Assembly: GCA_029378245.1 (NCBI GenBank)
Contig: JARKIF010000089.1
Location: 1 to 64,000, forward strand
Reading direction: 5' to 3'
Length of the DNA stretch: 64,000 nt
DNA from: Roridomyces roridus
Lineage: Eukaryota > Basidiomycota > Agaricomycetes > Agaricales > Mycenaceae
Part shown: piece by piece, positions 1-9,850 of the stretch
Numbering within the stretch: position 1 is the stretch's first letter
Layout: each line of letters starts with the position of its first letter
Translations under genes and position numbers: made by a program
Notes under the pieces: generated by a model
What the model was told of the DNA's origin: nothing
The model's input: only the letters and a program-made list of their open reading frames with translations
Databases searched by the model: none

Positions 1-1051
1 CTTCATCTCCCTGCTACGAGCGATGTGTCTGAGTACGCTATAGCAGCTGCACCCCGCGAGTCGGGATATACTTGGCAAAATGGCGAAGAACAGGTAAGCT
101 GGCCCGAGCTCACTTGTAAGATGTTCACACAATTGCCAGCATGCGAGAAATGATTTTTTGAATGACAACGCCTACATTGGGACTCGCTTCCTCCTTCGAT
201 TGGTTCAGAACGTGGACTTGTCCCGTCACATGTCAAAAATCACCAAGCCATCGAAGTCACACACATCTTGGCTCTTTTCGCAGACGGCCGATACATGTGT
301 GATTGCTGCATGGGGACTAACCTTGGAATTCCATGTCGCCATTATTATGTTGTATGGTCAAAAATTCCAGGTCTTCCCTTCCATATTTCCCTGGTTCGCG
401 CACGGTGGGCTCTGTGTTTATCTGAATATCTATGGAGTGTCTTATAACAGTCTCACCAGGTGGTATCAGGATCCCTCTCTGGAGGCTCAGAAGATCGATT
501 CGGTCTCCCTCAGAGGACAGGGAAACCATTCAATCCGCTTTTCTGCTCGGGATTTACCTGGACTTACAATTGCCAATCCCGTTTCGGCGCCCCGGATTCT
601 CAATAGACCCAACCTCGGTGTTACGCCGCCGCCACCGACTCGAACGATTCCCCAACGATCCGTTTATACAGCACTCACGGCAGATCTCCGGTCAATGATG
701 AATGGAATCCAGACCCAAGAACAACTGGACTCTATTCGCGAACGGCTCAGTGGTGTCAGGTGCAACAATATCCAACTGATTTGAATGGTGCTAATTTTTA
801 TCAGTCGATCTATCGTCGAAGAGAACCACAGAGAGACTATCCATGATCCACCTGTGGTAGGGCGCAAGGGCCGGCCGCTGACTCAAAGGTTGACTGGTGT
901 AACTGAGGGCAGGCCGCAGGGTGGAGGGGCAAGAATACCCCCTGATCTATCGCAACCACCCCGGCGCCAGAATCGTTGTGGATTGTGTAATGAACCAGGG
1001 CACAACCGCACAAGTTGCAACAAGGCAATCAGGGCTTGTAGATTAGATTAG
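1..1051 (+). CDS. MULE-type transposase with SWIM zinc finger, C-terminal part (5' end outside window)
   Basis: The 3' end of a Mutator-like transposase gene running in from the left edge. Proposed exons are 1-93, 140-224, 284-404, 460-759 and 805-1051; introns of 46-59 bp keep one frame. Exon 3 encodes a SWIM zinc finger (CDC, then GIPCRHYY, pattern CxCxnCxH), followed by the family-like RARWYQDPSLE stretch that only appears when the 405-459 intron is removed. The last exon carries a CCHC zinc knuckle (CGLCNEPGHNRTSC) 12 residues before the stop. SWIM plus a terminal knuckle is usual for fungal MULE transposases. The catalytic domain lies outside the window, so activity cannot be judged. The stop codon is only 22 bp from the ATG of the GH3 gene. 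The 225-283 intron is the least certain. Confidence 0.8.
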
Positions 1052-1073
1052 ATGAAACTTGCCTGACATCAAG

Positions 1074-4000
1074 ATGCTCTCCCCCGCCTTTTCGCGTCTC
1101 CTGGGTATCCTCTCCTGCCTTGTTGCAGCCTCGTACGGCCTCGACGCAGCGCCCACACCCGCATTCACCCTCCGTGCGTCCCCTGTCTCACTGCCGATCT
1201 TGTCATTTCACATCCGCTCCGCTGGCAGGTACCTGGGATGCTGCAGCCGCTCTCGCCAACGCCACTGTCTCCCAACTCACCCTGGACGAAAAGATCGGGC
1301 TCGTGACCGGTGTAGGCCAATTCAACTCGCGTTGTATCGGCAACGTCACGCCTGTCTCGCGCCTCGGCGTGCCTGGGTTCTGTATGAACGACGGACCAGC
1401 GGGGGTGAGGCAGGTGAAAGGCGTTACTGGGTTTCCACCGGCCATCGCCGCGGCCGCTACCTTTAGTCGGAGGCTGATGAGGGCCCGGGGCGTCGCGCTT
1501 GGTGACGAGTTCCGTGGGAAGGGTATCCAGTGCGTTCATTACTTCTTCTTCTTCTTCTTCGTGGAATGAAGCCTTGTCAGCCATTATCTGGGCCCAGCCG
1601 TCGATGTGGTGAGTTCCGCATCCATTCTTTCCAATTGATACCGACGATTTCACGTAGATGCGTAATCCCAAAGCGGGTCGAGGATGGGAAGCCTTCGGCT
1701 CCGACCCTTTCCTCAACGGCGAAGGCGGGTACGAAACAATCATGGGCGTGCAGAGCGTCGGCGTCCAAGCCGTCGTGAAGCACTTTGTCGCTTACACCCA
1801 GGAACACTGGCGGTATGGAATGATCACCAACGTCGACGACAGGACGTTGCATGAGATGTATTACATGCCGTTCCTGAGGGCCATTGATGTGCGTTTCCAT
1901 ACGCTTTTGTTCAGCTGACCATGACACGAATCACAAGGCGGATGTCTCGTCCGTGATGTGCGCGTACCACCAATTTAATGGTACCTCTTCGTGCCATAAC
2001 GCTAATCTCATCGGGCCCCAGGGGATTTTGCGCACGGACGGGTTCAAGGGTATGTCTACAATGTCCCCGAATCTAATGTTTTGATTGCGGATTCTGTAGG
2101 ATTCATTGTGAGCGACTGGGGTGCCACTCATGATAGCGCGACGACCAACGCCAACGCGGGACTGGACATGGAGCAGCCGGGTGATTGGATTGTCATCGGT
2201 GGAGGGTCGTTCAATGGGGTACTTGGTATCGGGAGTTTGGAGAATTCGGTCAACTCGGGCGACGTCCCGCTCGCTGTATGTGTTTTTCTCTATGAGATGA
2301 ATCTGCTGAACATCAAATAGCGACTGAACCAAATGGTGACCAATATCCTCACGCCATGGTACCGCCTCGGCCAGGATTCCGTGCGTCCCCCGCTCGATCG
2401 TTTCACTCGTACTCAAACACGAACCCACAGGGCTACCCGGCAGTCAACTTTGACGCCCAACACTCTGACGGTACCGGCTCTCTCAACCTCAACGTCTCGG
2501 TTCGCTCAGACAACCACACCGCCCTCGCACGCGAAATCGCCTCCGCCTCCGCGGTCCTCCTCAAAAACACGCTATCCACTCTCCCCCTCAACCTCTCCGC
2601 CCTCAAGGGAAAGACCGTAGCGATAATCGGACAAGATGCAATCATGCCAAATGCAGACGGGTGCGGTGACTTGCATACGTGCGATTCGGGGACGATGACT
2701 GCTGGGTGGGGTTCTGGGTCGATTAACCTTGATTTCGTGGTTTCGCCTGCTACTGCGCTGAATCAGACGTTCTTTGCTGCTGGGATTAATGTTTCTGCGT
2801 CGTTGACGGATGATACGACGAAAGGACCGGCTGCTGCCAAGGGGGCGCAGATGGCTATTGTGCTCGTCAATGCGTGAGTTGAATTTGTTTTGGGCGGCTT
2901 CCAATTGATGTTTCTTTGCAGGATGAGTGGGGAGCTTATGGCACATATACTGTAAAATAATTATTCAAACTCATTTGGATCGCATGTGCATGGGATAGCC
3001 TGGTTTTGGATCGCAACTCCAGGTTGGTAGACGTTTGGGTTGCATAATAGGGTTGTTCAAGCTACTTGCTGTTTGAACTTCCTCCTCCAAGGTCAAATCT
3101 GGTGTGGTCATCTGGGAGTGAGTACGTCCGGAATCCCAGCTTGAGTGATCAAGTACAGTTCCAATCAGAATTGATGATTGCACAATAGTTCATCAGTGTG
3201 CGGTAGTGTACAAATTCTTGACAAATTCAATACTCCAGCTGTGCAGACTTCTTCTCTTGAAGTTCTCAGTAGACACTTGAATGAATCAAATCTACTCCTG
3301 AAATGCCATTGCCCACCCATGAGGAGCAAGGCAGGCAAACGGGGCCTTTTCTCCCATCCAAGTGGGGATGATGGCCAATCAAGGTTGATTGCCTGTCGTA
3401 TGCTCGGCAGAACGGCAGTCATTCACTAGAAATAGAAATACCTTGTTTGAAATGCATCAAATACTCCTCGGATGCTCTCCAAGAAACCAGCCTCAAGATG
3501 TTACCCAAAAGACTGGATTGCAATTGAGTTGTGCCCCAGAACTGTTCCTCCAAGCAGATGCTTCCGCAACAATTATTTTACAGTATATCGCCCATAGGAG
3601 CTTGGAGCGTATACGAGCGTCGAAGGCAATGAAGGCGATCGCAATGATTTGCAGCTCTGGCACAGCGGGGTCACTCTGGTCCGTTATTCCTACCTCATTG
3701 AAGCAGTTTCACAAGCCCTCGTTTAGATCACCAATGTAGCGAAAGTCAACCCCAACACCGTCGTCATCGTCCATTCCGTGGGTCCAGTCGACATGTCAGC
3801 GTTTGCGACCAACCCGAATGTCACCGCGATCATTTACGCTGGTGCGCCCGGGGAGCAAACTGGACCTGGGCTCGTAGATGTTTTGGTGGGAACCAAGAAC
3901 CCGAGCGGGCGGTTGCCGTTTGCTATGGCTGATGTTGAGACTGCGTATAACACCACGATCGTCACGGATGCTGGGTTCCCTGTTGGATTTCCCGTCGTGC

Positions 4001-4543
4001 GTCTCTCTCTCTCTCTCTCATCTACTTCCCACTTTGTCTTTGACTGAATTACCGTCGCAGATCAACTACAGCGAAAGAATGTTCTTCGACTACCGCTACA
4101 TGGACACGGTAGGTATCACCCCGCGGTGGGAATTCGGCTTCGGGCTTTCCTATACCACATTCGCGTATTCGGAGCTGGCCATCTCCACCTCTGGAACCTC
4201 GCAAGTCGTCACCTTCACGATCAAGAACAACGGCACGCTGGCGGGGACCGAGATTCCTCAGCTCTACATCGGGTTCCCGCCTGCTGCTGGTGAGCCGCCC
4301 AAGGTGCTGAGGGGGTTCGATGAGGTGTCGTTGGCGGTGGGTCAGAGCCAGAGTGTTAGTATCACGGTTGATGAGCGGGGGTTGAGGTGCGTTTTGGTTC
4401 TTTGCTTTTTCTGGATGTCATTGCTGAGGCGGTTATGCAGCGTTTGGGACACGCCAAGCCAGAATTGGGTTCGACCTACGGGCAAGTTTAGTGTGTTTGT
4501 GGGGGCTTCGAGTCGGGACATTAGGTTACAGGGAACATTCTGA
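1074..4543 (+). pseudogene. secreted GH3 beta-glucosidase, interrupted by a 658 bp transposon
   Basis: Glycoside hydrolase family 3, expected to split cellobiose and short glucans outside the cell. Exons: 1074-1173, 1229-1529, 1581-1608, 1658-1888, 1938-2049, 2100-2275, 2321-2380, 2431-2873, 2922-2937, (insert), 3604-3678, 3727-3996, 4061-4386, 4441-4543. Without the insert they give 746 codons plus stop, a normal length for the family. A signal peptide starts at MLSPAFSRLLGILSC. The nucleophile motif SDWG sits in exon 6 (Asp about residue 263). The C-terminal part contains the GH3 C-domain stretch VEGNEGDRNDL and a fibronectin-III-like end (RGFDEVSLAVGQS). As it stands the frame runs into a TAA at 2953-2955 inside the insert, so full-length enzyme should not be made. 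Otherwise no damage is seen, suggesting a recent insertion or a presence/absence polymorphism. Confidence 0.9.
2938..3595. mobile_element. non-autonomous hAT-like element inside the GH3 gene
   Basis: A 658 bp AT-rich insert flanked by an 8 bp near-duplication (GGGAGCTT at 2930-2937, AGGAGCTT at 3596-3603). The ends are inverted repeats of about 25 bp: the left begins ATGGCACATATACTG, the right (reverse complement) ATGGGCGATATACTG, both continuing TAAAATAATT, with 3 mismatches. Removing 2938-3603 restores the GH3 frame. No transposase is encoded. The 8 bp duplication favours the hAT superfamily; a shorter reading with a TA duplication (2948-3585) would suggest Tc1/mariner but does not restore the frame. 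Confidence 0.8.
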
Positions 4544-5666
4544 TTTTTTTGTGGGAATTACTGATGAATGAACGAATTGATGGCGGACGGGCGGACATTC
4601 CTGGTGAAATTGAGGCGGAAGGATGTAGTAAAGACTCCTCCGAAGTTACCTGCCGCGGCATCGCAGAAACTGCCCATTTTACCTGCCAGCGGCAGTACTA
4701 GCATAAACAATTTACTGATACCGAGGATAATCCAGCCACATCTTCGAGGGCCTCGCGTATGTTGATCTGATTCGGTACCGGCGGCATGTCATGGGGTGGG
4801 GGTTGACTTTAACTTTGGCTATCGGACTGCCAAGAGAAAGATATACAGGGACCGAAGGCGGCGCTGGGGGAAGTTTGGGGAAATGTATCGGAACAAGGAG
4901 ATAGACAGCGGAAACCCGAGGGATAGGGTGCGTATTGGATGAACAGGGGAGAATTCTCAGTGCGACCGTATCGAGTGTAAGTGCTACCATTTGGGAAGCA
5001 GGTGGATAGAAAGATCCGAATTCAGGTGAGGGTCTGACGTCCAACCGTTATCGCAAGAGAATGCACAGTCGGATCGTCCAGATCAGCGGCATCATGTGTT
5101 TGCTCCTGTTTGATATCTCTTGTTCCGAACGGCCATGTCGGTGCCAAGCCTTCCTCTGAAATAAACCACGGAGACTATGTATACCTCCCAATCGCATTCA
5201 TACTCGTGGACTGGACAATCGGTGATCTCGGACACAATCACCGTCGTCTTGAAAGTCGCCAACTCTCTGAATCTCTCGTGACCTTCAAGTTGCCCTCGCT
5301 GGGGTCGCTGAACTATGCGTCGTTTCTGTCTGATAAGCCGGAGGTATTACTGGCACCCGGAGAATATCCTTGCGTGGATCAAGCCTTCGAAGTGGACATG
5401 GGAACATATCGAACAAGCTTGGCAATGGCTTGGCCTGATCTTTCACCACCAGTCCCGACCTTATACCGCCATCTGCTGGGTCTCTCTTCCCGACGAATAT
5501 GCGGCTCACTCGAGGTCGTATCCCCGAGTTCCTTCCATACCTTTTCGACTAGTCCTCTGATTGTCGCGCTCAATATCGTTATAAAAGCGAGCTGTTCTAC
5601 GCAGTTTTCTACCAGTCTTCCTCACTCGACTCTTCAGCCATCTTCCGCCCTACGGGACCCACAGCA
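4544..5666. other. intergenic region, promoter side of the cellobiohydrolase gene
   Basis: About 1.1 kb between the GH3 stop and the GH7 start. Open frames here show no family signature and overlap the GH7 promoter, so no gene is called. The last 90 bp hold the TATA box and leader of the GH7 gene. Confidence 0.6.
5580..5587 (+). promoter_or_regulatory. TATA box of the GH7 cellobiohydrolase gene
   Basis: TATAAAAG lies 79 bp before the GH7 start codon, a normal distance for a strongly expressed, inducible fungal secreted-enzyme gene. Confidence 0.65.
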
Positions 5667-7505
5667 ATGTTCCCTACCGCTGTTTTAACAACTCTCTGCT
5701 TGCTCGCCGTCGTCTCGGCACAACAGGTCGGCACGCAGGTGGCCGAAAGTGGGTCCAGCTTATCTCACTTTCTCATCCGACTGATCACACCTTGTAGACC
5801 ACCCGCCTCTCCCTGCGCAGACTTGCACGGCTAGCGGCTGCACCACTGTCCAGTCCTCCGTTGTCCTGGACGGCAACTGGCGCTGGCTGCACGCTACCAA
5901 CAGCACGACCAACTGCTACACCGGTAACACTTGGGACACCACTCTCTGCCCCGACCCCACGACCTGTGCCAACAACTGCGCGCTCGATGGCGCTGACTAC
6001 TCCGGCACTTACGGTATCACCACCAGCGGTAACGCCCTTACCCTCAAATTCGTCACTGGCGCCAACATCGGCTCTCGCGTGTACCTCATGGCCAACGCGA
6101 CGTCGTACCAACCCCTCAAGCTCCTCAACCAGGAGTTCTCCTTTGACGTCGACATGTCCAACCTCGGCTGTGGGCTCAACGGCGCCCTCTACCTCTCCGA
6201 GATGCCCATGGACGGTGGCTTGACCACGACGAACAAGGCTGGTGCCAAGTACGGAACCGGCTACTGCGACTCGCAGTGCCCGCACGATCTCAAGTTCATC
6301 AAGGGGCTTGTGAGTTGCATTTGAGAGTTTTCATTGAAGATCGTTGTCTAATTGTTTTGTAGGCCAACATCGTCAACTGGACCGGTGCTGCGACTGACCC
6401 CAACTCGGGGAGTGGCTCGCTCGGCACTTGCTGCAATGAGATGGATATCTGGGAAGGTGTGTTCTCTTTTCGGTGTCTATCGTGTCATCTCTGATTTGTC
6501 GTACAGCGAACAAGAACGCGGCGGCATACACTCCCCACGTGTGTAGCACTGCTGGTCTTACGGTCTGCAACAGCACTACCCAGTGTGGTGATGGCGACGA
6601 CCGCGATATGGGCATCTGTGACAAGGACGGCTGTGATTTCAACTCTTTCCGTATGGGCGACCAGACTTTCCTCGGCCCCGGTGCGTCTTTCTTTCCTCGT
6701 CCCGTTTCAATCTAATCCTCTTCCCAGGCAAGACTGTTGACACCAACTCCAAGTTCACCGTCGTCACCCAGTTCGTCGCTCCCTCGGGCACTCTCACCGC
6801 CATCAACCGGTACGCGACTCTGATTATTTCGATGCGCTGCACTCTCTGACCATCTTGTCAGTCTCTACGTTCAAAACGGCAAAGTCATCAACAACTCGAT
6901 GACCGACATCGCCGGCATCTCGCCCGCCGTGAACGGTATCACCGACACCTTCTGCAACGCCCAAAAGAGCGCGTTCGGCGACTCCAACTCGTTCGAGCGC
7001 CTCGGTGGTCTCGCCGCCATGGGACAGGCCCTCGGCCGCGGCATGGTGCTCGCACTCTCCGTCTGGGACGACCACACCGCTGGAATGTACTGGCTCGACA
7101 GCACCTACCCCACTGACGGCGACGTCACCCAGCCTGGTGTCCTCCGTGGACCTTGCTCGACGACTTCCGGCGATCCCAAGACGGTCGAGTCCAGTGAAGG
7201 TAGCAACCAAGTGATCTTCTCCAACATCAAGTGGGGATCTATCGGTTCGACCTACAGCACCACCGGACAACCTACTGGAACGTCGAGCTCTGGTAACACT
7301 GGCCCGACGCAGCCTCCTGGTGGTGGCTCTGGTGGATCCATCCCGCAGTATCAGCAATGTGGCGGTCTTCAGTGGACGGGTTCGGGAACTTGTGTTTCCG
7401 GCACGACCTGCACCGTTCTCAACCCTTGTGAGTTCAAACAATCACCTCCTCCTCAGAGCGACGAAGCTGACCGGCTTTTCAATAGACTACTCCCAATGTC
7501 TTTGA
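5667..7505 (+). CDS. GH7 cellobiohydrolase I with C-terminal CBM1
   Basis: Exocellulase that releases cellobiose from the reducing ends of cellulose chains; secreted. Exons 5667-5748, 5798-6309, 6363-6456, 6507-6680, 6728-6809, 6862-7427 and 7486-7505 give 509 residues, a typical full-length GH7-CBM1 protein. Seen directly: a signal peptide ending near VSAQQ, the mature start QQVGTQ, the catalytic triad motif EMDIWE (Glu224, Asp226, Glu229 of the precursor), a Gly/Ser/Thr/Pro-rich linker, and a family 1 cellulose-binding module ([16 protein letters not shown] to YYSQCL) completed by a tiny last exon. All splice sites are GT-AG. The neighbouring GH3 enzyme would consume its product. This gene appears intact, unlike its neighbour. 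Confidence 0.96.
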
Positions 7506-7864
7506 ATGGCTCTGAGATGATTTCTTCCAAGTAGCTCAACTTTTACGTAGAGTATATCGAATGTATTTTTTCAACGTAGCCTTTTTCTTGCCTTTTCCAG
7601 TGCGCAGATGAGTATTTGAGGAAAGCCTCCGGGCCTGAAAACTGGTGGCGTCGCTCATGGTCATCGCACAGGACATGGTTGAACGGGATCAACGACCAAG
7701 TTGAAATACCTTGATTCCTCGCCGGTCTTGGGTGCTCAAGCGCTCATCGTTGTCTCATTCAGAGAGGTGAACGATTGATCCGAATCGCAAACTCATCCCG
7801 ATCAGCCGGCGGTATCATCCCGACGTATCGGATCGACCTTGACTCACCCTTGACTCACACCGCC
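7506..7864. other. intergenic region
   Basis: Terminator side of the GH7 gene and promoter side of the acetyltransferase gene. No further gene or repeat seen. Confidence 0.5.
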
Positions 7865-8612
7865 ATGGTCGAAGCCTGCTCGAACTTTTGTTTCCCCGTT
7901 CCAGAAAAGCTTGAGGGCGCGCTCGTCAAACTTGTCCCATTCCTCGTATGCTTGCTCTCCACCCGGCCTCTCTTCAAGGACTAAATCTTGAGCCCAGGTC
8001 GCTTCCCACGCCGAGGCTTTCTGCGCTAGCTCAGACGACGCCCTCTTCTCGTTCCTTCCCTGGGGTCCCTTCTCTTCAACCGAGGAGTTCGTCTCCACGG
8101 TGCTCGGAGAGCGAATCAACAACAATCCATCCATCGCGCTCTTTGCCGTCATCGACAAAGCTACTGGCTCTTTGGCAGGGCCCATAGGCCTGCTCGATGC
8201 TTCTCCTGTCCATCTCTGCGCCGAAATCGGCTTCGTCATCACGCTCAAAAGTTTCCAGCGTACTCACGTCACGTCCCACGCGATCGGCCTACTTCTTCAT
8301 TGGATGCTTGACACGCCGGCTCAAGGCGGGTTGGGATTGCGCCGGGCGGCTTGGAGGGCAAATGCGTTTAATGAGAGGAGTGTGAGCGCTGCAAAGCGGA
8401 TGGGGTTCCGGATGGAGGGGCTCATGCGCTGGGCACGCGTGTTGCCCGAGTCGAGAACGGAGGCTGAGGGTGCAAGGCGAGAGGGACCTAGAGAGGGAGA
8501 TCCGAAGCCAAGGTGCCTCGGTGGGGATAGTGTCATTTTGGGTCTCTGTTGGGATGATTGGGAGGGCGGTGTGCGCGAGCAGGTGGATAAGATCATGAGT
8601 CGTGTAATATGA
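7865..8612 (+). CDS. GNAT-family N-acetyltransferase
   Basis: Two exons, 7865-7945 and 7998-8612, give 231 residues. The start (GCCATGG context) was preferred to longer upstream readings. The order of signals fits the RimJ/RimL-like GNAT subfamily: an N-terminal VPEKLEGALVKLVPF strand, then SHAEAF, a central VIDKATGSLAGPIGL strand pair, AEIGFVI, and the acetyl-CoA-binding end NERSVSAAKRMGF. Such proteins acetylate amino groups of proteins or small molecules in the cytosol; the substrate cannot be inferred. The C-terminal tail is rich in Arg and Glu. No operon logic applies; its closeness to the cellulase genes is probably chance. Confidence 0.85.
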
Positions 8613-9562
8613 AGAGCTTATCCCCCAAAGATGCCTCGAGATTCTGTTCGGCACCCGAAGATCTCCGGAAGCCGTGGGAATAGGGGAGATGAGATGTACA
8701 CGCATTCGAACAAAGGAAAAAGTGAAATTTCCCGGAAGGAACGGGGTTGCCACACTGACAGGCGCATGCGCGTTGGGCACAAGGTCGAGTACAGGAACTA
8801 AACCGGCTATTTATTTGCTCACAAGAGCCCAAAAAGAAAGACAAAAAAAAAGGTGAGCTGTCTGAGAGCAACTAAGGGCTAGGATCAGACTCGAACAGGG
8901 TCCTGGCGGGAAATGCTGGTGAGTACTAAGGCCGTTGGTGCATCACCCAGATTGGCGCTGACAAGTCGACCTTGGGCATGCAATTGGAGAAAAGAGGATG
9001 AAAAAAGGGTGAAAAGGGGCTTCAGCGCCGCTCGGCCTCCAACAAGGCTTCAAGCAGCTGGCTGCACCGCTGCTGCGCTGCAGTCCAGACTCCAGCTTGC
9101 CGCCGAATAAGTATCGAGGACCGGACGTAGAGCGCAATCTGCAGTCCACACGGAGGCCTTGATACGATTGGCCAGTTTTCCTGTTTCAACTAGCGAAGAA
9201 GGAAGAAGGGCGAGGGACATGGAGGTCGGGAGCAAGAGCAGATTTTCAAACAACCCCAAACAAAAAGCCCCTGAGCGTGTCTGAGACTGGATCGGTGGTC
9301 CTGTGCTCAAATATGCTAGAATCCCGCCAAAATTAGTGATTACCACCGACTTTTTTGGACGTCCTGGGTTCATCACTACCGGGAATCTGAGGAGAATGTA
9401 GGATTTTTAACGGGGCGCGCCAACGGTGTCCAAATTAGCGAACAGGCGGAAGTCCTGTGGTTCCGCAGCGGGTGTCACTGTATCCGCACCCTGTCTCATT
9501 CTTTCATCTATAAAAATCCCGCCAGTCCTGCCCAATTCCCATAAACAACCCGTCAACCGAGC
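8613..9562. other. intergenic region with a promoter-like end
   Basis: Short open frames on both strands without any recognisable domain. A TATAAAAA at 9509-9516, 47 bp before the next ATG, is the only convincing signal. Confidence 0.45.
9509..9516 (+). promoter_or_regulatory. TATA-like box before the small hypothetical gene
   Basis: TATAAAAA followed after 47 bp by an ATG; supports transcription of the 95-codon frame at 9563. Confidence 0.4.
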
Positions 9563-9850
9563 ATGTCTTACATCCGTACCCCCAACCTCACTGGCAGAGT
9601 CCGCCGCGCATCAGCACCAGCCATCACCACCACATCAGACTCGGTGGCGCCCATGGTCATCGAGAGCGTCGCACAGAGATTGCGGCGCAGGTCCCTCCCG
9701 CTGGCTCCGAATGCTCCTTCCCCATCACCATCCACGACCATAGAGCAGGGCGCTGCGCTGAGACGCATGGCACCCAGGGACCCGTCGCCGCCCTTGAATC
9801 TAGAGCCGTCGTTTGCTGAAGTAGGGCAATTGAAACGCATCGGCGAGTAG
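9563..9850 (+). CDS. small hypothetical protein, Arg/Pro/Ser-rich
   Basis: A 95-residue open frame starting MSYIRTPNLTGRVRRASAP, with a TATA-like box at a sensible distance. The composition (Arg, Pro, Ser, Ala) suggests a disordered basic protein. No signal peptide, membrane helix or known motif is visible. It could continue through an unseen intron or be spurious. Confidence 0.35.
   Translation: MSYIRTPNLTGRVRRASAPAITTTSDSVAPMVIESVAQRLRRRSLPLAPNAPSPSPSTTIEQGAALRRMAPRDPSPPLNLEPSFAEVGQLKRIGE

Noticed and set aside
158..784. Single-frame reading of 208 codons at the left edge
   Set aside because: Parts of it cross introns of the MULE transposase; the SWIM finger lies in a different frame, so the spliced model is better.
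2948..3585. Tc1/mariner-like MITE with TA duplication in the GH3 gene
   Set aside because: The inner TIR and TA flanks fit, but removing it does not restore the GH3 frame, whereas the 8 bp-duplication model does.
5110..5688. 192-codon plus-strand frame
   Set aside because: It overlaps the TATA box and leader of the GH7 gene in another frame, has no domain and poor composition; treated as chance.
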